Shown piece after piece: positions 54,730 to 64,000 of a stretch of DNA of 64,000 nt. A program made the position numbers and the translations under genes. Position 1 is the first letter of the stretch. Every line of letters begins with the position of its first letter. The stretch is from Motilibacter aurantiacus. Lineage in GTDB: Bacteria; Actinomycetota; Actinomycetes; Motilibacterales; Motilibacteraceae. The stretch spans positions 186,001 through 250,000 of the forward strand of contig NZ_JAANNO010000003.1 in NCBI RefSeq assembly GCF_011250645.1, in the 5' to 3' direction. The notes beneath the pieces are model-generated. The model was given only the letters and a program-made list of their open reading frames with translations, ran no database searches and was not told the origin of the DNA.

Positions 54730-54804
<75 letters not shown>

Positions 54805-54865
54805 GCACCGCGCGTTCGCGGCTGGAACAGCATACGTCACCGCTCGGGTGGCCTGCGGCGGCCCC

Positions 54866-55519
54866 CTACCCCTCTTCGGTGAGCACCGGCTCCGGCAGCG
54901 ACCCGGCGTTGTGCTCCATGAGGCGCCACAGCCCCTCGCCACGCTCGCCGTCCTCGGTGAGCACCGACCAGTTGCAGTTGGAGAGCCCGCCGAGCGCACC
55001 CCAGACGCCGGACGGCAGCCCGATGAGGCTGGCCAGGGCCGTGCGCGCCGCGCCGCCGTGCGTGACCGCGACGACGGTCTCCCCCGGCCCGACCTGGGCC
55101 ACGGCCTTGGCCAGCGTGTCGCAGGCGCGGGCCGCGACCTCCAGCCGGGTCTCGCCGCCCCCGGGGCGCACGTCCGGCTCCCCGCGGTGCCACGCCGACC
55201 ACTCGTCGGGGAACTGCTCGGCAATCTGCGCCGACGTCAGGCCCTGCCACGCCCCGGCGTTGGTCTCCCGCAGCCCCGCGTCGGTCAGCACCTCCAGCCC
55301 GGTGACGGCGGCCAGCGCGGCGGCCGTGTCGGCCGCGCGCTGCAGGTCCGAGGCCACGATCAGCGCCGGGTCGAGCGAGGCGAGCATCCGGGCGGCCCGG
55401 CGGGCCTGGTCCACCCCGACCTCGTCGAGCGGCACGTCGGTCTGCCCCTGGAAGCGCAGCTGGGCGTTCCACACGGTCCGCCCGTGCCGCCACAGGATCA
55501 GCCGGCGACGGGCGCTCAC
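54866..55519 (-). CDS. histidine phosphatase family protein
   Basis: A 217-residue phosphoglycerate-mutase-like phosphatase. The catalytic motif is LWRHGRTVWN, with VASDLQRAADTA and the second histidine in VVAVTHGGAART. The GTG at 55519 overlaps the rsfS stop as GTGA. Phosphatases of this branch sit after rsfS in many actinobacteria; the substrate is uncertain (glucosyl-3-phosphoglycerate and other sugar phosphates are options). Confidence 0.92.
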   Translation of the reverse strand: MSARRRLILWRHGRTVWNAQLRFQGQTDVPLDEVGVDQARRAARMLASLDPALIVASDLQRAADTAAALAAVTGLEVLTDAGLRETNAGAWQGLTSAQIAEQFPDEWSAWHRGEPDVRPGGGETRLEVAARACDTLAKAVAQVGPGETVVAVTHGGAARTALASLIGLPSGVWGALGGLSNCNWSVLTEDGERGEGLWRLMEHNAGSLPEPVLTEEG

Positions 55520-55995
55520 GCGGGCGCCGTGCCGTCGGAGGCGGCGGGAGCGCCCGAGCGGCCCTCGGTCGCCTCGGCGGGCAGCACGATGGTGGGGCAG
55601 TCGCGCCAGAGCCGCTCGAGGGCGTAGAAGACCCGGTCCTCGGCGTGCTGGACGTGGACGATGATGTCGACGTAGTCGAGCAGCACCCACCGTCCCTCGC
55701 GCTCGCCCTCGCGGCGGGCAGGCTTGGCGCCCAGGTCGCGCAGCGCGTCCTCCACGGCGTCCACGATCGCGCGGACCTGCCGGTCGTTCGTGCCGGACGC
55801 GAGCACGAACGCGTCGGTGATCACGAGCTGGTCGCTCACGTCGACGGCGATGACGTCGTCGGCGAGCTTGTCGGCGGCCGCGACGGCGGCGGCGCGGGCG
55901 AGCTCGATCGCTCTCTCACTGGCTGGCAAGGGGCTCCTCGGGGTGCCGGACGGGGTCCGTGCCGCTGGCGCGGCACGCGGACGCCGGCGGGACAC
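55516..55995 (-). CDS. rsfS: ribosomal silencing factor RsfS
   Basis: RsfS binds ribosomal protein L14 and blocks subunit joining when nutrients are scarce. The domain runs from RAIELARAAAVAAADKLADD through VASGTNDRQVRAIVDAVE to WVLLDYVDIIVHVQ and FYALERLW. The start is uncertain: GTG at 55995 has GAGGGGG upstream but gives 22 unusual basic residues; TTG at 55929 has AGGAG upstream and gives the standard N terminus. It lies between nadD and a phosphatase, coupled to the latter. Confidence 0.92.
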   Translation of the reverse strand: MSRRRPRAAPAARTPSGTPRSPLPASERAIELARAAAVAAADKLADDVIAVDVSDQLVITDAFVLASGTNDRQVRAIVDAVEDALRDLGAKPARREGEREGRWVLLDYVDIIVHVQHAEDRVFYALERLWRDCPTIVLPAEATEGRSGAPAASDGTAPA

Positions 55996-56039
55996 CGGCG
56001 TACCCCCTCAAGCGTGCCACCCCGCGCGAGCTCGCGGGC

Positions 56040-56651
56040 TCAGGCCTCGGGCGGGAGGCAGCCGGCGTTGCTGTAGAGCCGGTGCTTGGCGATGTACTGC
56101 ACGACACCGTCCGGCACGAGGTACCACACCGGCTCCCCGCGGCAGACCCGCGCGCGGCAGTCGGTCGAGGAGATCGCCAGCGCCGGGATCTCCAGCAGCG
56201 AGACGCGGTCCTCGGGCAGCCCCTCGACGGTGAGCCGGTGCCCGGGCCGGGTCACGCCGACGAACGTGGCCAGCTGGAAGAGCTCGTCGGCGTCCTTCCA
56301 GGACAGGATCTGCGCGAGCGCGTCGGCGCCGGTGATGAAGTACAGCTCGGTGTCCGGGCCGCGCTCGGTCGCCAGGTCCCGCAGTGTGTCGATCGTGTAC
56401 GTGACGCCCGGCCGGTCGATGTCGACCCGGCTCACCGTGAAGTCGGGGTTCGAGGCGGTCGCCACGACGGTCATGAGGTAGCGGTGCTCGGCCGCGGTCA
56501 CGGTCTGATGGCTTTTCTGCCAAGGTGTCCCTGTCGGTACGAAGACGACCTCGTCGAGCCCGAACCGCCACTTCACCTCGCTCGCGGCCACGAGGTGCCC
56601 GTGGTGGACGGGATCGAAGGTGCCGCCCATGACGCCGATGCGCTTTCCCAC
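56040..56651 (-). CDS. nadD: nicotinate-nucleotide adenylyltransferase
   Basis: A 203-residue nucleotidyltransferase converting nicotinate mononucleotide and ATP to deamido-NAD. Signature elements are [15 protein letters not shown] (HxGH), [19 protein letters not shown] and [10 protein letters not shown] (ISST). Length is normal. nadD-rsfS-phosphatase is a standard actinobacterial block. Confidence 0.96.
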   Translation of the reverse strand: MGKRIGVMGGTFDPVHHGHLVAASEVKWRFGLDEVVFVPTGTPWQKSHQTVTAAEHRYLMTVVATASNPDFTVSRVDIDRPGVTYTIDTLRDLATERGPDTELYFITGADALAQILSWKDADELFQLATFVGVTRPGHRLTVEGLPEDRVSLLEIPALAISSTDCRARVCRGEPVWYLVPDGVVQYIAKHRLYSNAGCLPPEA

Positions 56652-56758
56652 GTCCCGCCTTCCTGACCGCCGGCCTCGCCCGCGCCTGCAGATGCGTGCT
56701 CAAGCCGCGGCGCCGACGCGCCGACAGGAAACCGTAGCGATCCCGAGGAGGACCTTCC

Positions 56759-58018
56759 GTGACAGCCGTCCACGTAGGCCGGCAGCCGGTGTACGACCGC
56801 TCCTTGCAGGTCGTGGGCTACGAGCTGCTCTTCCGTCCCGAGGGGCCGGCCGACACGGGAGCCGAGTCCGCTCCGGTTGCCGCCGCGTACCCGGGCACGG
56901 ACCCCGGTGACGCGGCGACCACGCGGGTCATCGTCAGCACGTTCACCGAGTTCGGCCTCGAGCGGCTGGTGGGCCGCCGGCGCGCGTTCGTCAACGTCAC
57001 CCGGGCCTTCGTCGTCGGCACGCTGCCGGTCCCGTTCGCGCCCGAGTCCGCGGTCCTGGAGCTGCAGCCGGGCATCCACGGCGACGACGAGGTGCTCGAC
57101 GGGGTCAAGCGCCTCGCCGACCGGGGGTACGCCCTGGCCCTGGACGACTGGCGCGGCGAGCCCGAGCGGGCCGCCCTGCTGCCGTACTGCCGCTTCGTGA
57201 AGGTCGGCCTCGGCGCCGTCCCGGCCGAGGACCTGCCGCGGCTGGTCCGAGAGCTGCGGGCCGAGGCCGACGTCCAGCTGATCGCCGAGGGCGTCGAGCG
57301 GCTCTCGGACATGGAGCGCTGCCACGAGCTGGGCTTCGAGCACTTCCAGGGCCGCTTCCTGCTCCGACCCGACGTGGTGACCGCCCGCACGGTCTCACCG
57401 TCGGAGCTGTCGAGCCTGCAGCTGCTGGCCAAGCTGGCCGACCCCGAGATCGACCTGGCCGACATCGAGGCCGTCGTGCGCACCGACGTGGGGCTCAACT
57501 ACCGGGTGCTCCGGGCGGCCAACGCAGCCGCCTCGGGCCCGGCGCGGCGCATAGAGTCGATCCGGGACGCGCTCGTGCTGCTCGGGATGCAGACGCTGCG
57601 CTCCTGGATGCTGCTCATGGTGCTGGCCTCGGGCAAGCCGGACGAGGAGAAGCTCCGGATGGCGATGACGCGGGCCCGCGCCTGCGAGATCCTCGCCGGC
57701 CGCGTGGGCGGCGCCCGCCCGGAGTCGGCCTTCATCGTCGGGCTGCTGTCCAGCCTGGACATGCTGCTGGGGCTGTCCATGGACGCTGTCGTCGAGCGGC
57801 TCCCGCTCGCCGCGGACCTGCACCTCGCTCTCGCCCATCGGCAGGGCCGGCTGGGCAAGGTCCTCGACGCGGTCCTCGCCCAGGAGGCGAGCGACGAGCG
57901 GCGCATCGCGTCCCTCGCCGACACGCTCCCGGTCGACGTGACCGAGCTGTCGCGGGCCTACCTGTCGGCCGTCACCTGGTCCAACCAGACCTGCGACGAG
58001 GTCCTGCCGGCGGCCTGA
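56759..58018 (+). CDS. EAL-HDOD (YuxH-like) signalling protein
   Basis: A 419-residue cytoplasmic protein. The N-terminal half is EAL-like: VYDRSLQVVGYELLFRP, LIAEGVERL and FQGRFLLRPD are recognisable, but the catalytic DDFGTG becomes DDWRGE, so c-di-GMP hydrolysis is doubtful. The C-terminal half is an HDOD domain (LQLLAKLADPEIDLADIEAV to IRDALVLLGMQTLRSW). Such proteins act in signal-dependent control without clear enzymology. The GTG at 56759 has GAGGAGG 7 bases upstream. Divergent from nadD. Confidence 0.9.
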   Translation: MTAVHVGRQPVYDRSLQVVGYELLFRPEGPADTGAESAPVAAAYPGTDPGDAATTRVIVSTFTEFGLERLVGRRRAFVNVTRAFVVGTLPVPFAPESAVLELQPGIHGDDEVLDGVKRLADRGYALALDDWRGEPERAALLPYCRFVKVGLGAVPAEDLPRLVRELRAEADVQLIAEGVERLSDMERCHELGFEHFQGRFLLRPDVVTARTVSPSELSSLQLLAKLADPEIDLADIEAVVRTDVGLNYRVLRAANAAASGPARRIESIRDALVLLGMQTLRSWMLLMVLASGKPDEEKLRMAMTRARACEILAGRVGGARPESAFIVGLLSSLDMLLGLSMDAVVERLPLAADLHLALAHRQGRLGKVLDAVLAQEASDERRIASLADTLPVDVTELSRAYLSAVTWSNQTCDEVLPAA

Positions 58019-58022
58019 CCCG

Positions 58023-58069
58023 CCGCTGACCTGCCGGGCCGTCCCGCGGCCCGGCGCCCGGGTCAGCGG
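58023..58069. terminator. bidirectional terminator, two-part stem
   Basis: CCGCTGACC (58023-58031) pairs with 58061-58069 and GCCGGGCC (58033-58040) with 58048-58055. It separates the EAL-HDOD gene from the convergent small gene, whose stop codon falls in the outer arm. Confidence 0.75.
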
Positions 58070-58197
58070 TCGTGATTGAAAGCCATCGTGATCAGCAGTG
58101 CCACGATGAGGATGGCGAACGTGATCAGCCCGATCACGATGGGGTCGGCGGGCAGCTCGTTCGCGTGCTCCTCGGCGGCCAGCACGGCACTGCGCAT
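58063..58197 (-). CDS. small single-span membrane protein (44 aa)
   Basis: A short frame of 44 codons from ATG 58197, with GAGGAG about 8 bases upstream. The product begins MRSAVLAAEEHANELPADP, then a strongly hydrophobic helix (IVIGLITFAILIVALLITMA) and ends FNHDR. It has one membrane span and no known motif. It is encoded just downstream of proA on the same strand (119 bases). Coding third positions are G/C-rich, supporting translation. Unknown function. Confidence 0.7.
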   Translation of the reverse strand: MRSAVLAAEEHANELPADPIVIGLITFAILIVALLITMAFNHDR

Positions 58198-58316
58198 GTC
58201 GCGCTCCTCGTCGTCGGGGTCGGTTGTCGCCGGCGCTGGGTCGTCACCGTCTCTCGACGGCGCCGACCCGGCGGGGTACGCCCCGCTGCGCCGGCGCCCA
58301 TCGTGGCACAGCCCGC

Positions 58317-59627
58317 TCAGGGGCGGATGTGCCCCTCACCGGTCATGACGAACTTGGTCGAGGTGAGCTCGGTCAGCCCCATCGGCCCGCGCGCGTGCAG
58401 CTTCTGCGTGGAGATGCCGATCTCCGCCCCGAAGCCGAGCTCCCCACCGTCGGTGAAGCGAGTCGAGGCGTTGACCGCCACGCCCGCGGAGTCGACGGTC
58501 GCGACGAACCGGCGCGCGGCCTGCTGGGAGCGGGTCACGATCGCCTCGGTGTGGCCGCTGCCGTACGTCCGGATGTGCGCGACCGCCTCGTCGAGCGAGC
58601 CGACCACCTTGGCCGCGAGGTCGAGCGAGAGGTACTCGGCGTACCAGTCGTCCTCGGTCGCCTCGACCGTCTCGATGCCCGCGTCGGCCGCGGCCTTGGC
58701 CACCGCCTCGTCGGCGTGGAGCGTGACGCCCGCGTCGCGCAGCGCCGGCAGCGCGACCGGGAGGAACGCCTCGGCGACGTCCGCGTGGACGAGCAGCGTC
58801 TCGGCGGAGTTGCACACGCTGGTGCGCTGGGCCTTGGCGTTGAGCAGGATCTTCACGGCCATGTCGACGTCGGCCTCGGCGTCCACGTAGACGTGGCAGT
58901 TGCCCACGCCGGTCTCGATCACCGGGACCGTCGACTCCTCGACCACCGAGCGGATCAGGCCGGCGCCGCCGCGCGGGATGAGCACGTCGACCAGGCCACG
59001 GGCCCGCATGAGGTGCTTGACCGACTCGCGGGACTCGCCCGGGACGAGCTGGACGGCATCGCCCGGCAGGCCGGACGCGGCCAGCGCCCGCTGCAGGACC
59101 GCGATGAGGGCCCGGTTGGACGAGTACGCCGAGGAGGACCCGCGCAGCAGCGCGGCGTTGCCGGACTTCAGGCAGAGCCCGGCCGCGTCGACCGTCACGT
59201 TGGGCCGTGCCTCGTAGATGATCCCGACGACCCCGAGGGGGACGCGGACCTGGCGTACCTCCAGGCCGTTGGGGCGGACGAACCCGCGGACGACCTCACC
59301 GACGGGGTCGGGCAGCGCGGCGACCTCGCGCAGGCCCTGCGCCATGCCCTCGAGCCGCTCGCGGGTCAGCCGGAGCCGGTCGATCATGTTGGCCGGCGTG
59401 CCGTTGCCCTCGGCGCGGGCGATGTCCTCGGCGTTCGCGACGAGGATCTCCTCGGCGTTCCCCAGCAGCGCGTCCGCCATGGCCAGCAGCGCCGCGTCCT
59501 TGGGCCCGCGGGGCAGCGGCGCGAGCGCGACGCTCGCCTCCTTCGCCCGCCGGGCGACGGCGAGCACGGCCTCGCGCTCGTCGGTCGAGGTGTCGGGCTG
59601 GCTCGCGGTCGTGACGTCGGCGCTCAC
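58317..59627 (-). CDS. proA: gamma-glutamyl phosphate reductase
   Basis: A 436-residue NADPH-dependent dehydrogenase making glutamate-5-semialdehyde for proline. The catalytic cysteine is in [14 protein letters not shown], and [20 protein letters not shown] and IPRGGAGLI are family motifs. Start [10 protein letters not shown]. It follows proB with one small gene between. Confidence 0.96.
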   Translation of the reverse strand: MSADVTTASQPDTSTDEREAVLAVARRAKEASVALAPLPRGPKDAALLAMADALLGNAEEILVANAEDIARAEGNGTPANMIDRLRLTRERLEGMAQGLREVAALPDPVGEVVRGFVRPNGLEVRQVRVPLGVVGIIYEARPNVTVDAAGLCLKSGNAALLRGSSSAYSSNRALIAVLQRALAASGLPGDAVQLVPGESRESVKHLMRARGLVDVLIPRGGAGLIRSVVEESTVPVIETGVGNCHVYVDAEADVDMAVKILLNAKAQRTSVCNSAETLLVHADVAEAFLPVALPALRDAGVTLHADEAVAKAAADAGIETVEATEDDWYAEYLSLDLAAKVVGSLDEAVAHIRTYGSGHTEAIVTRSQQAARRFVATVDSAGVAVNASTRFTDGGELGFGAEIGISTQKLHARGPMGLTELTSTKFVMTGEGHIRP

Positions 59628-59691
59628 GGGTTCAGGGTACGGCGGCGCCGCCCCGGCCCGCCTCGCCTTTCCCCTGCGCCCGACGACGGGG

Positions 59692-60069
59692 TCAGAAAGG
59701 GGCGACCTCGCCCGCCGGCACGAGCGCCGGGGCGGGCGGCTGGGCCATCCGCCAGTGGTACGTGTCGCGGTCCACGACCTCGAGCCCGACGACCTCCCAG
59801 GCGGGGAGACCGGCGCTGGCCCGGTGCTCGCCCCACAGCCGCAGCGCGAGCGCGGCGGCGTCGTCGAGGCAGCGCGCCTCCTCCCAGTAGCGCACCTCCG
59901 CGCGGTCCCGGGCGAAGCGGGCCGAGAGCAGGAACGGGCGCTCCTCGGCCAGCCGGTGCAGCGCCTCCTCCAGCGCGGCCTCGTCCATCGGGTCGCCGCA
60001 GACGCTGAGCGTCACGTGGTACATCTCGCCCAACTGCTCCGGCCCGTCCGGCTGCGAAGAGGACGACAC
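59692..60069 (-). CDS. conserved hypothetical protein between proA and proB
   Basis: A 125-residue soluble protein. [20 protein letters not shown] and [20 protein letters not shown] look like an alternating beta-alpha fold, and [15 protein letters not shown] ends the conserved part. I do not recognise a function. It lies 64 bases upstream of proA and 55 bases past the proB stop on the same strand, so it is probably part of a proB-x-proA transcript. Confidence 0.8.
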   Translation of the reverse strand: MSSSSQPDGPEQLGEMYHVTLSVCGDPMDEAALEEALHRLAEERPFLLSARFARDRAEVRYWEEARCLDDAAALALRLWGEHRASAGLPAWEVVGLEVVDRDTYHWRMAQPPAPALVPAGEVAPF

Positions 60070-60124
60070 AGACGCCCAACCTTCCTGTGAACCTGCGCCG
60101 CGATCGGCCGGACTGCCCGAGCCG

Positions 60125-61279
60125 TCAGCGGCTCAGGACGACGAGGTCGTCGCGGTGGACGACCTCCCGCTCGTACGCCGGCCCGAGGTCGGCGGCCAGC
60201 TCGTGCGTGGAGCGGCCGAGCAGCCCCGGAAGCTCCGTCGCATCGAAGTTGACCAGACCGCGGGCGACGGCGTGGCCCTTTTCGTCCACTAGCTCGACGG
60301 GATCGCCGGCAGCGAACTCGCCCTCGACCGCGGTCACGCCGGCCGGCAGCAGCGAGGCGCTGCGCTCGACGACGGCCCGCACGGCACCGGCGTCGAGGCG
60401 GAGCCGGCCGCGCGGGGCGGTGGCGTGGGCGAGCCAGAGCAGCCGCGTCGAGCGCCGGCGCCCCCAGGCCGCGAAGACGGTGCCGACCGGGTCACCGCCC
60501 AGGGCGCGCCCGGCGTCGGCCGCGGCGGCCAGCAGCGTCGGGATGCCGGCGCCGGTGGCGATGCGGGCGGCCTCGACCTTGGTCACCATGCCGCCGGTGC
60601 CCACCCCGCTGCCCACGCCCCCGACGTCGACGTGGTCGAGCGCGGCGGCGTTCGCGACCTCCGGGATGAGCCGGGCGCCGGGGTTGCGCGGGTGGCCGTC
60701 GTACAGCCCGTCGACGTCGCTGAGCAGCACGAGGGCGTCGGCGTGCACGAGCTGCGCGACGAGCGCGGCGAGCCGGTCGTTGTCACCGAACCGGATCTCG
60801 TGGGTCGCGACGGTGTCGTTCTCGTTGACGACGGGCAGCACGCCCAGCGCCAGCAGCCGGTAGAGCGTGCGCTGGGCGTTGCGGTAGTGGCTGCGCCGGA
60901 TGACGTCCTCGGCCGTGAGCAGCACCTGGCCGACGCGTACGCCGTGCTCCTCGAACGCCGAGGTGTAGCGGTGCATCAGCATGCCCTGCCCGACGCTCGC
61001 CGCCGCCTGCTGCGTGGCCAGGTCGCGGGGGCGCCGGGCGAGCCCCAGCGGGCTGAGCCCGGCGGCGATCGCGCCGGAGCTCACCAGGACGACCTCGGAG
61101 CCGGCCCGGACGCGCGCCGCGAGGGCGTCGACGAGCGCGCGCACCCGCCCGTCGTCGATGCCGCCCCCGCTCGTCGTCAACGAGGACGAGCCCACCTTCA
61201 CGACGAGCCGGTCCGCGGTCGCGACGGCCTGCCGCCAGTCGGTCGCGCCGTCCTGCTCGACGGCCGCCGGGTCGGTCAC
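60125..61279 (-). CDS. proB: glutamate 5-kinase with PUA domain
   Basis: A 384-residue kinase phosphorylating glutamate in the first step of proline synthesis. The kinase domain has [33 protein letters not shown] and [12 protein letters not shown]; the C-terminal 100 residues form a PUA domain. The GTG at 61279 overlaps the obg stop as GTGA, so proB is coupled to obg. The open frame upstream lies inside obg and is not used. Confidence 0.95.
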   Translation of the reverse strand: MTDPAAVEQDGATDWRQAVATADRLVVKVGSSSLTTSGGGIDDGRVRALVDALAARVRAGSEVVLVSSGAIAAGLSPLGLARRPRDLATQQAAASVGQGMLMHRYTSAFEEHGVRVGQVLLTAEDVIRRSHYRNAQRTLYRLLALGVLPVVNENDTVATHEIRFGDNDRLAALVAQLVHADALVLLSDVDGLYDGHPRNPGARLIPEVANAAALDHVDVGGVGSGVGTGGMVTKVEAARIATGAGIPTLLAAAADAGRALGGDPVGTVFAAWGRRRSTRLLWLAHATAPRGRLRLDAGAVRAVVERSASLLPAGVTAVEGEFAAGDPVELVDEKGHAVARGLVNFDATELPGLLGRSTHELAADLGPAYEREVVHRDDLVVLSR

Positions 61280-62646
61280 TTGCTGCGCCGGCGCTCGGGC
61301 TCGAGCCGGATGTCGCTGCCGCGCGGCCCGTGCAGCAGCTCCGCGCCGGACTCCAGGGTCGGCTCCCAGTCGAAGACGACGGCGTCGTCGCCCGCCCCGA
61401 TGACGACCTCGTCGCCGGCCTGCGCGCCCTGCTTGAGCAGCTCCTCCTCGACGCCGAGCCGGGCGAGCCGGTCGGCGAGGTACCCGACGGCCTCGTCGTT
61501 GGAGAAGTCGGTCTGCCGGACCCAGCGCCACGGCTTGTCGCCGAGCACGCGGAAGCGGTCGCCCTCGCGCTCGACGCGGAACTCCTGCTCCTTGTGGCCG
61601 CGCGGGCGCAGCACGATGCGCTCAGGCTCGGCCGGCGGGGCGGCGGCGCGCGCGTCGGCGACGAGCCGGGCCATCGCGAAGGAGAGCTCGCGCAGCCCCT
61701 CGCGCGTGGCCGCCGACACCTCGAGCACCTGCAGGCCGCGGGCCTCGATCTCCGCGCGGACCATGTCGGCGAGGTCGCGGGCGTCCGGCACGTCCACCTT
61801 GTTGAGCGCGACGATGCGCGGACGGTCGCCGAGCCCGCCGTACTCGGCCAGCTCGGCCTCGATCACGTCGAGGTCGGTCAGCGGGTCGCGGCCGGGCTCG
61901 ATCGTGGCGCAGTCGAGCACGTGCACCAGCGCGGCGCAGCGCTCGACGTGGCGCAGGAACTCCAGGCCGAGCCCCTTGCCCTGGCTCGCGCCCGGGATGA
62001 GCCCGGGGACGTCGGCGACGGTGAAGCGCACGTCCCCGGCCTCGACGACGCCGAGGTTCGGCACCAGCGTGGTGAAGGGGTAGTCCGCGATCTTCGGCTT
62101 GGCCGCGGAGAGGGCGCCGACGAGGCTGGACTTGCCGGCGCTCGGGAAGCCGACGAGGGCGATGTCCGCGACGGTCTTGAGCTCGAGGACGACGTCCTGG
62201 GCCTCGCCCGGCTCGCCCAGCAGCGCGAAGCCCGGGGCCTTGCGCTTGGTCGACGCGAGCGCGGCGTTGCCGAGCCCGCCCCGCCCGCCCTGGGCGATGA
62301 CGTAGCGGGTCCCGGCGCCGACGAGGTCGGCCAGGACCTCCCCGTCGAGCGTGGTGACGACGGTGCCGTCGGGGACCGGCAGCACGAGCGTCTCGCCGTT
62401 GGCCCCGTCGCGGTTGTTGCCCTGCCCCTGCTTGCCGCTCGTCGCGCGCCGGTGGGGGCCGTGGTGGTAGTCGAGCAGCGTCGTGACCTGCGGGTCGACG
62501 ACGAGCACGATGTCCCCGCCGTTGCCGCCGTCCCCGCCGTCCGGGCCGCCGAGCGGCTTGAACTTCTCGCGGTGGACGGACGCGCAGCCGTTGCCGCCGT
62601 CGCCGGCGGCGGCGTGCAGCACGACGCGGTCGACGAAGGTCGTCAT
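61276..62646 (-). CDS. obg: GTPase Obg/CgtA
   Basis: A 456-residue GTPase for 50S assembly and stress control. It has the Gly-rich Obg fold ([35 protein letters not shown]), the G domain ([12 protein letters not shown], then DVPGLI and ALNKVD) and the C-terminal OCT domain. The ATG at 62646 begins the family consensus MTTFVDRV. Downstream proB is coupled; upstream rpmA is separated by a strong hairpin. Confidence 0.96.
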   Translation of the reverse strand: MTTFVDRVVLHAAAGDGGNGCASVHREKFKPLGGPDGGDGGNGGDIVLVVDPQVTTLLDYHHGPHRRATSGKQGQGNNRDGANGETLVLPVPDGTVVTTLDGEVLADLVGAGTRYVIAQGGRGGLGNAALASTKRKAPGFALLGEPGEAQDVVLELKTVADIALVGFPSAGKSSLVGALSAAKPKIADYPFTTLVPNLGVVEAGDVRFTVADVPGLIPGASQGKGLGLEFLRHVERCAALVHVLDCATIEPGRDPLTDLDVIEAELAEYGGLGDRPRIVALNKVDVPDARDLADMVRAEIEARGLQVLEVSAATREGLRELSFAMARLVADARAAAPPAEPERIVLRPRGHKEQEFRVEREGDRFRVLGDKPWRWVRQTDFSNDEAVGYLADRLARLGVEEELLKQGAQAGDEVVIGAGDDAVVFDWEPTLESGAELLHGPRGSDIRLEPERRRSK

Positions 62647-62739
62647 CGGGGCTGTCCTCTCGTTGGTACGGCACCGGCGCGCCCGGCCCTCCGGACGCGT
62701 ACGCGTCGGGAGGCGGCCGGGGCACCGGCGGTGGAAAGG

Positions 62740-62776
62740 CGAAGGGCGGACCGGGAAAGACCCGGTCCGCCCTTCG
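62740..62776 (-). terminator. strong hairpin between rpmA and obg
   Basis: CGAAGGGCGGACCGGG (62740-62755) pairs perfectly with 62761-62776 over 16 bp with a 5-base loop, 21 bases past the rpmA stop; CCTTTCC follows on the minus strand. It should end or attenuate the rplU-rpmA transcript before obg. Confidence 0.85.
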
Positions 62777-62797
62777 ACAACGCTGAGTGCTGCGGAG

Positions 62798-63076
62798 TTA
62801 CTCCGCGGCGACGTCCGCCGCGACCACGGCCGGGACGATGTTGACGACGCGGCGCTCGCGCTTGCGGCCGAACTCCACGTGGCCCGGGACGAGCGCGAAC
62901 AGCGTGTCGTCGCCGCCACGGCCGACGCCGTCGCCCGGGTGGAAGTGGGTGCCGCGCTGGCGGACGAGGATCTCGCCGGCCTTCACCAGCTGACCGCCGA
63001 ACCGCTTGACCCCGAGGTACTGCGGGTTGGAGTCGCGGCCGTTGCGCGTCGAGGACGCGCCCTTCTTGTGTGCCAT
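62798..63076 (-). CDS. rpmA: 50S ribosomal protein L27
   Basis: A 92-residue large-subunit protein whose N terminus reaches the peptidyl transferase centre. [20 protein letters not shown] and [20 protein letters not shown] are diagnostic. It follows rplU by 7 bases. The last 15 residues are the usual actinobacterial extension. Confidence 0.97.
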   Translation of the reverse strand: MAHKKGASSTRNGRDSNPQYLGVKRFGGQLVKAGEILVRQRGTHFHPGDGVGRGGDDTLFALVPGHVEFGRKRERRVVNIVPAVVAADVAAE

Positions 63077-63083
63077 GGCGGGC

Positions 63084-63398
63084 CTACTTCCCGGTCTCGA
63101 TGCCGGTGACGCGCACCTGCGTCAGCGAGCTGCGGAAGCCGCCACGCACGCGGTAGCCGGTCTTGTTCTTGTACTTGAGGATGTCGATCTTGGGCCCCTT
63201 GCGGTGGTCGAGGACCTCCGCGGTGACCGTGACGTTGGCGAGCGCCGCGGCGTCGCTGGTCACGGTCTCGCCGTCCACGAGGAGCAGCGGCTTCAGCTGG
63301 AAGGTCGACCCCGGCTCGCCCGCGACCCGGTCGAGGACGACGAGGTCACCGACGGCGACCTTCTCCTGACGGCCGCCGGCCCGGACGATGGCGTACAC
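63084..63398 (-). CDS. rplU: 50S ribosomal protein L21
   Basis: A 104-residue 23S rRNA-binding protein. [20 protein letters not shown] and the C-terminal [10 protein letters not shown]-like segment ([20 protein letters not shown]) are diagnostic. The GTG at 63398 is the start, with GGAAGG about 10 bases upstream. The untranslated leader from the promoter is about 100 bases and contains a CCGCGC/GCGCGG hairpin at 63461-63476, which could be an autoregulatory leader. Confidence 0.97.
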   Translation of the reverse strand: MYAIVRAGGRQEKVAVGDLVVLDRVAGEPGSTFQLKPLLLVDGETVTSDAAALANVTVTAEVLDHRKGPKIDILKYKNKTGYRVRGGFRSSLTQVRVTGIETGK

Positions 63399-63506
63399 CT
63401 GGCGTTTCCTTCCCGCGTGAGACGGCCCGCACGGCTGCGGCGATGCCCCTGACGGCACCACCGCGCACGAGCGCGGGCAGGCACGCCGGAGGCGCACCGA
63501 GGGATC

Positions 63507-63536
63507 AGAGTACGTAGCGGCGTCCGGCACGGTCAA
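63507..63536 (-). promoter_or_regulatory. sigma70-type promoter of rplU-rpmA
   Basis: On the minus strand TTGACC (63536-63531), 18 bases, TACTCT (63512-63507). This is a near-consensus promoter about 110 bases before rplU. Confidence 0.7.
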
Positions 63537-63625
63537 ACCGGGGCGCGCGGAGTCGCGCCCGGGGAACGCGGGAATCTCGTCGGTGACCGCGGGCACCCGG
63601 CCCGCCACCGGGGACGGACACCAGC

Positions 63626-64000
63626 GTGAAGATCGCATTCCTGGGCCTGGGCCGCATGGGCCGCGAGCTCGCCCGGCACCTGCTCACCGAGCACGAGGTG
63701 ACCGTGTGGAACCGCACCCCGGAGGCGGCCGACGGGCTCGTGGCCGAGGGGGCGCTGCGGGCCGGCACCGCCGCGGAGGCCGTGCAGGGGGCGGAGGTCG
63801 TCGTCACCGCGCTGTTCGGGGCCGCCGCGGTGCGCGAGGTCGTCGTCAACGCGCGGCTGCCGGTCCCGGCCGAGTGCACCTGGGTCGACGTCACGACGCT
63901 CTCGCCGGAGCAGGCCACGGAGTTCGCCGCCTGGGCCGCCGAGCACGAGGTCTGGTACGCCCACTCCCCCGTCGTCGGGTCGCTGGCCCCGGCCCGCGCC
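63626..64000 (+). CDS. NAD-binding 6-phosphogluconate / 3-hydroxyisobutyrate dehydrogenase-family protein, partial
   Basis: The first 125 codons of a beta-hydroxyacid dehydrogenase or imine reductase; the frame runs off the right edge. The N-terminal Rossmann motif is FLGLGRMGRELARHLL, followed by VTVWNRTPEAADGL and EVVVTALFGAAAVREVV. The segment WVDVTTLSPEQATEFAAWAA leads into the substrate loop. GTG start at 63626, divergent from rplU. The substrate cannot be judged from this part. Confidence 0.88.
   Translation, partial: MKIAFLGLGRMGRELARHLLTEHEVTVWNRTPEAADGLVAEGALRAGTAAEAVQGAEVVVTALFGAAAVREVVVNARLPVPAECTWVDVTTLSPEQATEFAAWAAEHEVWYAHSPVVGSLAPARA

Overview
The window is bacterial chromosome with very high G+C, many GTG starts, ATGA/GTGA stop-start overlaps and almost no A/T at third codon positions. 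Gene content and order (recO-leuA-era-ybeY-phoH; dnaJ-hrcA-hemW-lepA; rpsT-holA-comEC-comEA-leuS; rsfS-nadD-proA-proB-obg-rpmA-rplU) are those of an actinomycete (Actinomycetota). A Kineosporiales- or Motilibacter-like lineage is possible but cannot be fixed from this sequence.

Layout. 1-9.4 kb, minus strand: the start of recO, then leuA with a leucine leader/pseudoknot, a secreted subtilisin, and the tightly coupled phoH-ybeY-CNNM-(cytidine deaminase-like)-era operon, which is about rRNA and ribosome maturation. 9.6-18.9 kb: an ECF sigma factor with a GerMN lipoprotein-like partner; hrcA-dnaJ-rsmE under a CIRCE operator; a DUF3097 and a DUF4870 gene; hemW; an SRPBCC protein; a WYL regulator. 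19-34.6 kb: lepA opposite rpsT; an Rrf2 regulator; an oxidoreductase coupled to a frameshifted FMN reductase; holA; the DNA-uptake pair comEA-comEC; degV; leuS behind its own leucine leader peptide; a degenerate GGDEF membrane protein.

34.8-54.6 kb interrupts the housekeeping order and looks accessory: RecQ-like helicase, secreted M36 and M1 metallopeptidases, a secreted amidase and a secreted asparaginase, an ABC exporter with divergent TetR, two DUF202 membrane proteins, a secreted beta-sandwich protein, a LysG/LysE export pair, a double metallo-beta-lactamase protein and a secreted endonuclease/exonuclease/phosphatase protein. The amidase, asparaginase and nuclease-like proteins share a C-terminal helical module. 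Together these suggest scavenging of extracellular protein, amide nitrogen and phosphate-containing substrates (inference). The block ends at tRNA-Ala(GGC).

54.8-64 kb returns to housekeeping: phosphatase-rsfS-nadD, an EAL-HDOD protein, a 44-residue membrane protein, proA-proB-obg and rpmA-rplU, with a partial NAD-dependent dehydrogenase at the right edge.

The most interesting signals are the two leucine leader peptides (leuA and leuS), both apparently leaderless and placed 6-7 bases after the same TACCGT box; the helically phased CTACTCA repeats upstream of the secreted protein at 48.4 kb; the shared helical module of the secreted enzymes; and acidic N-terminal extensions on both Era and YbeY.
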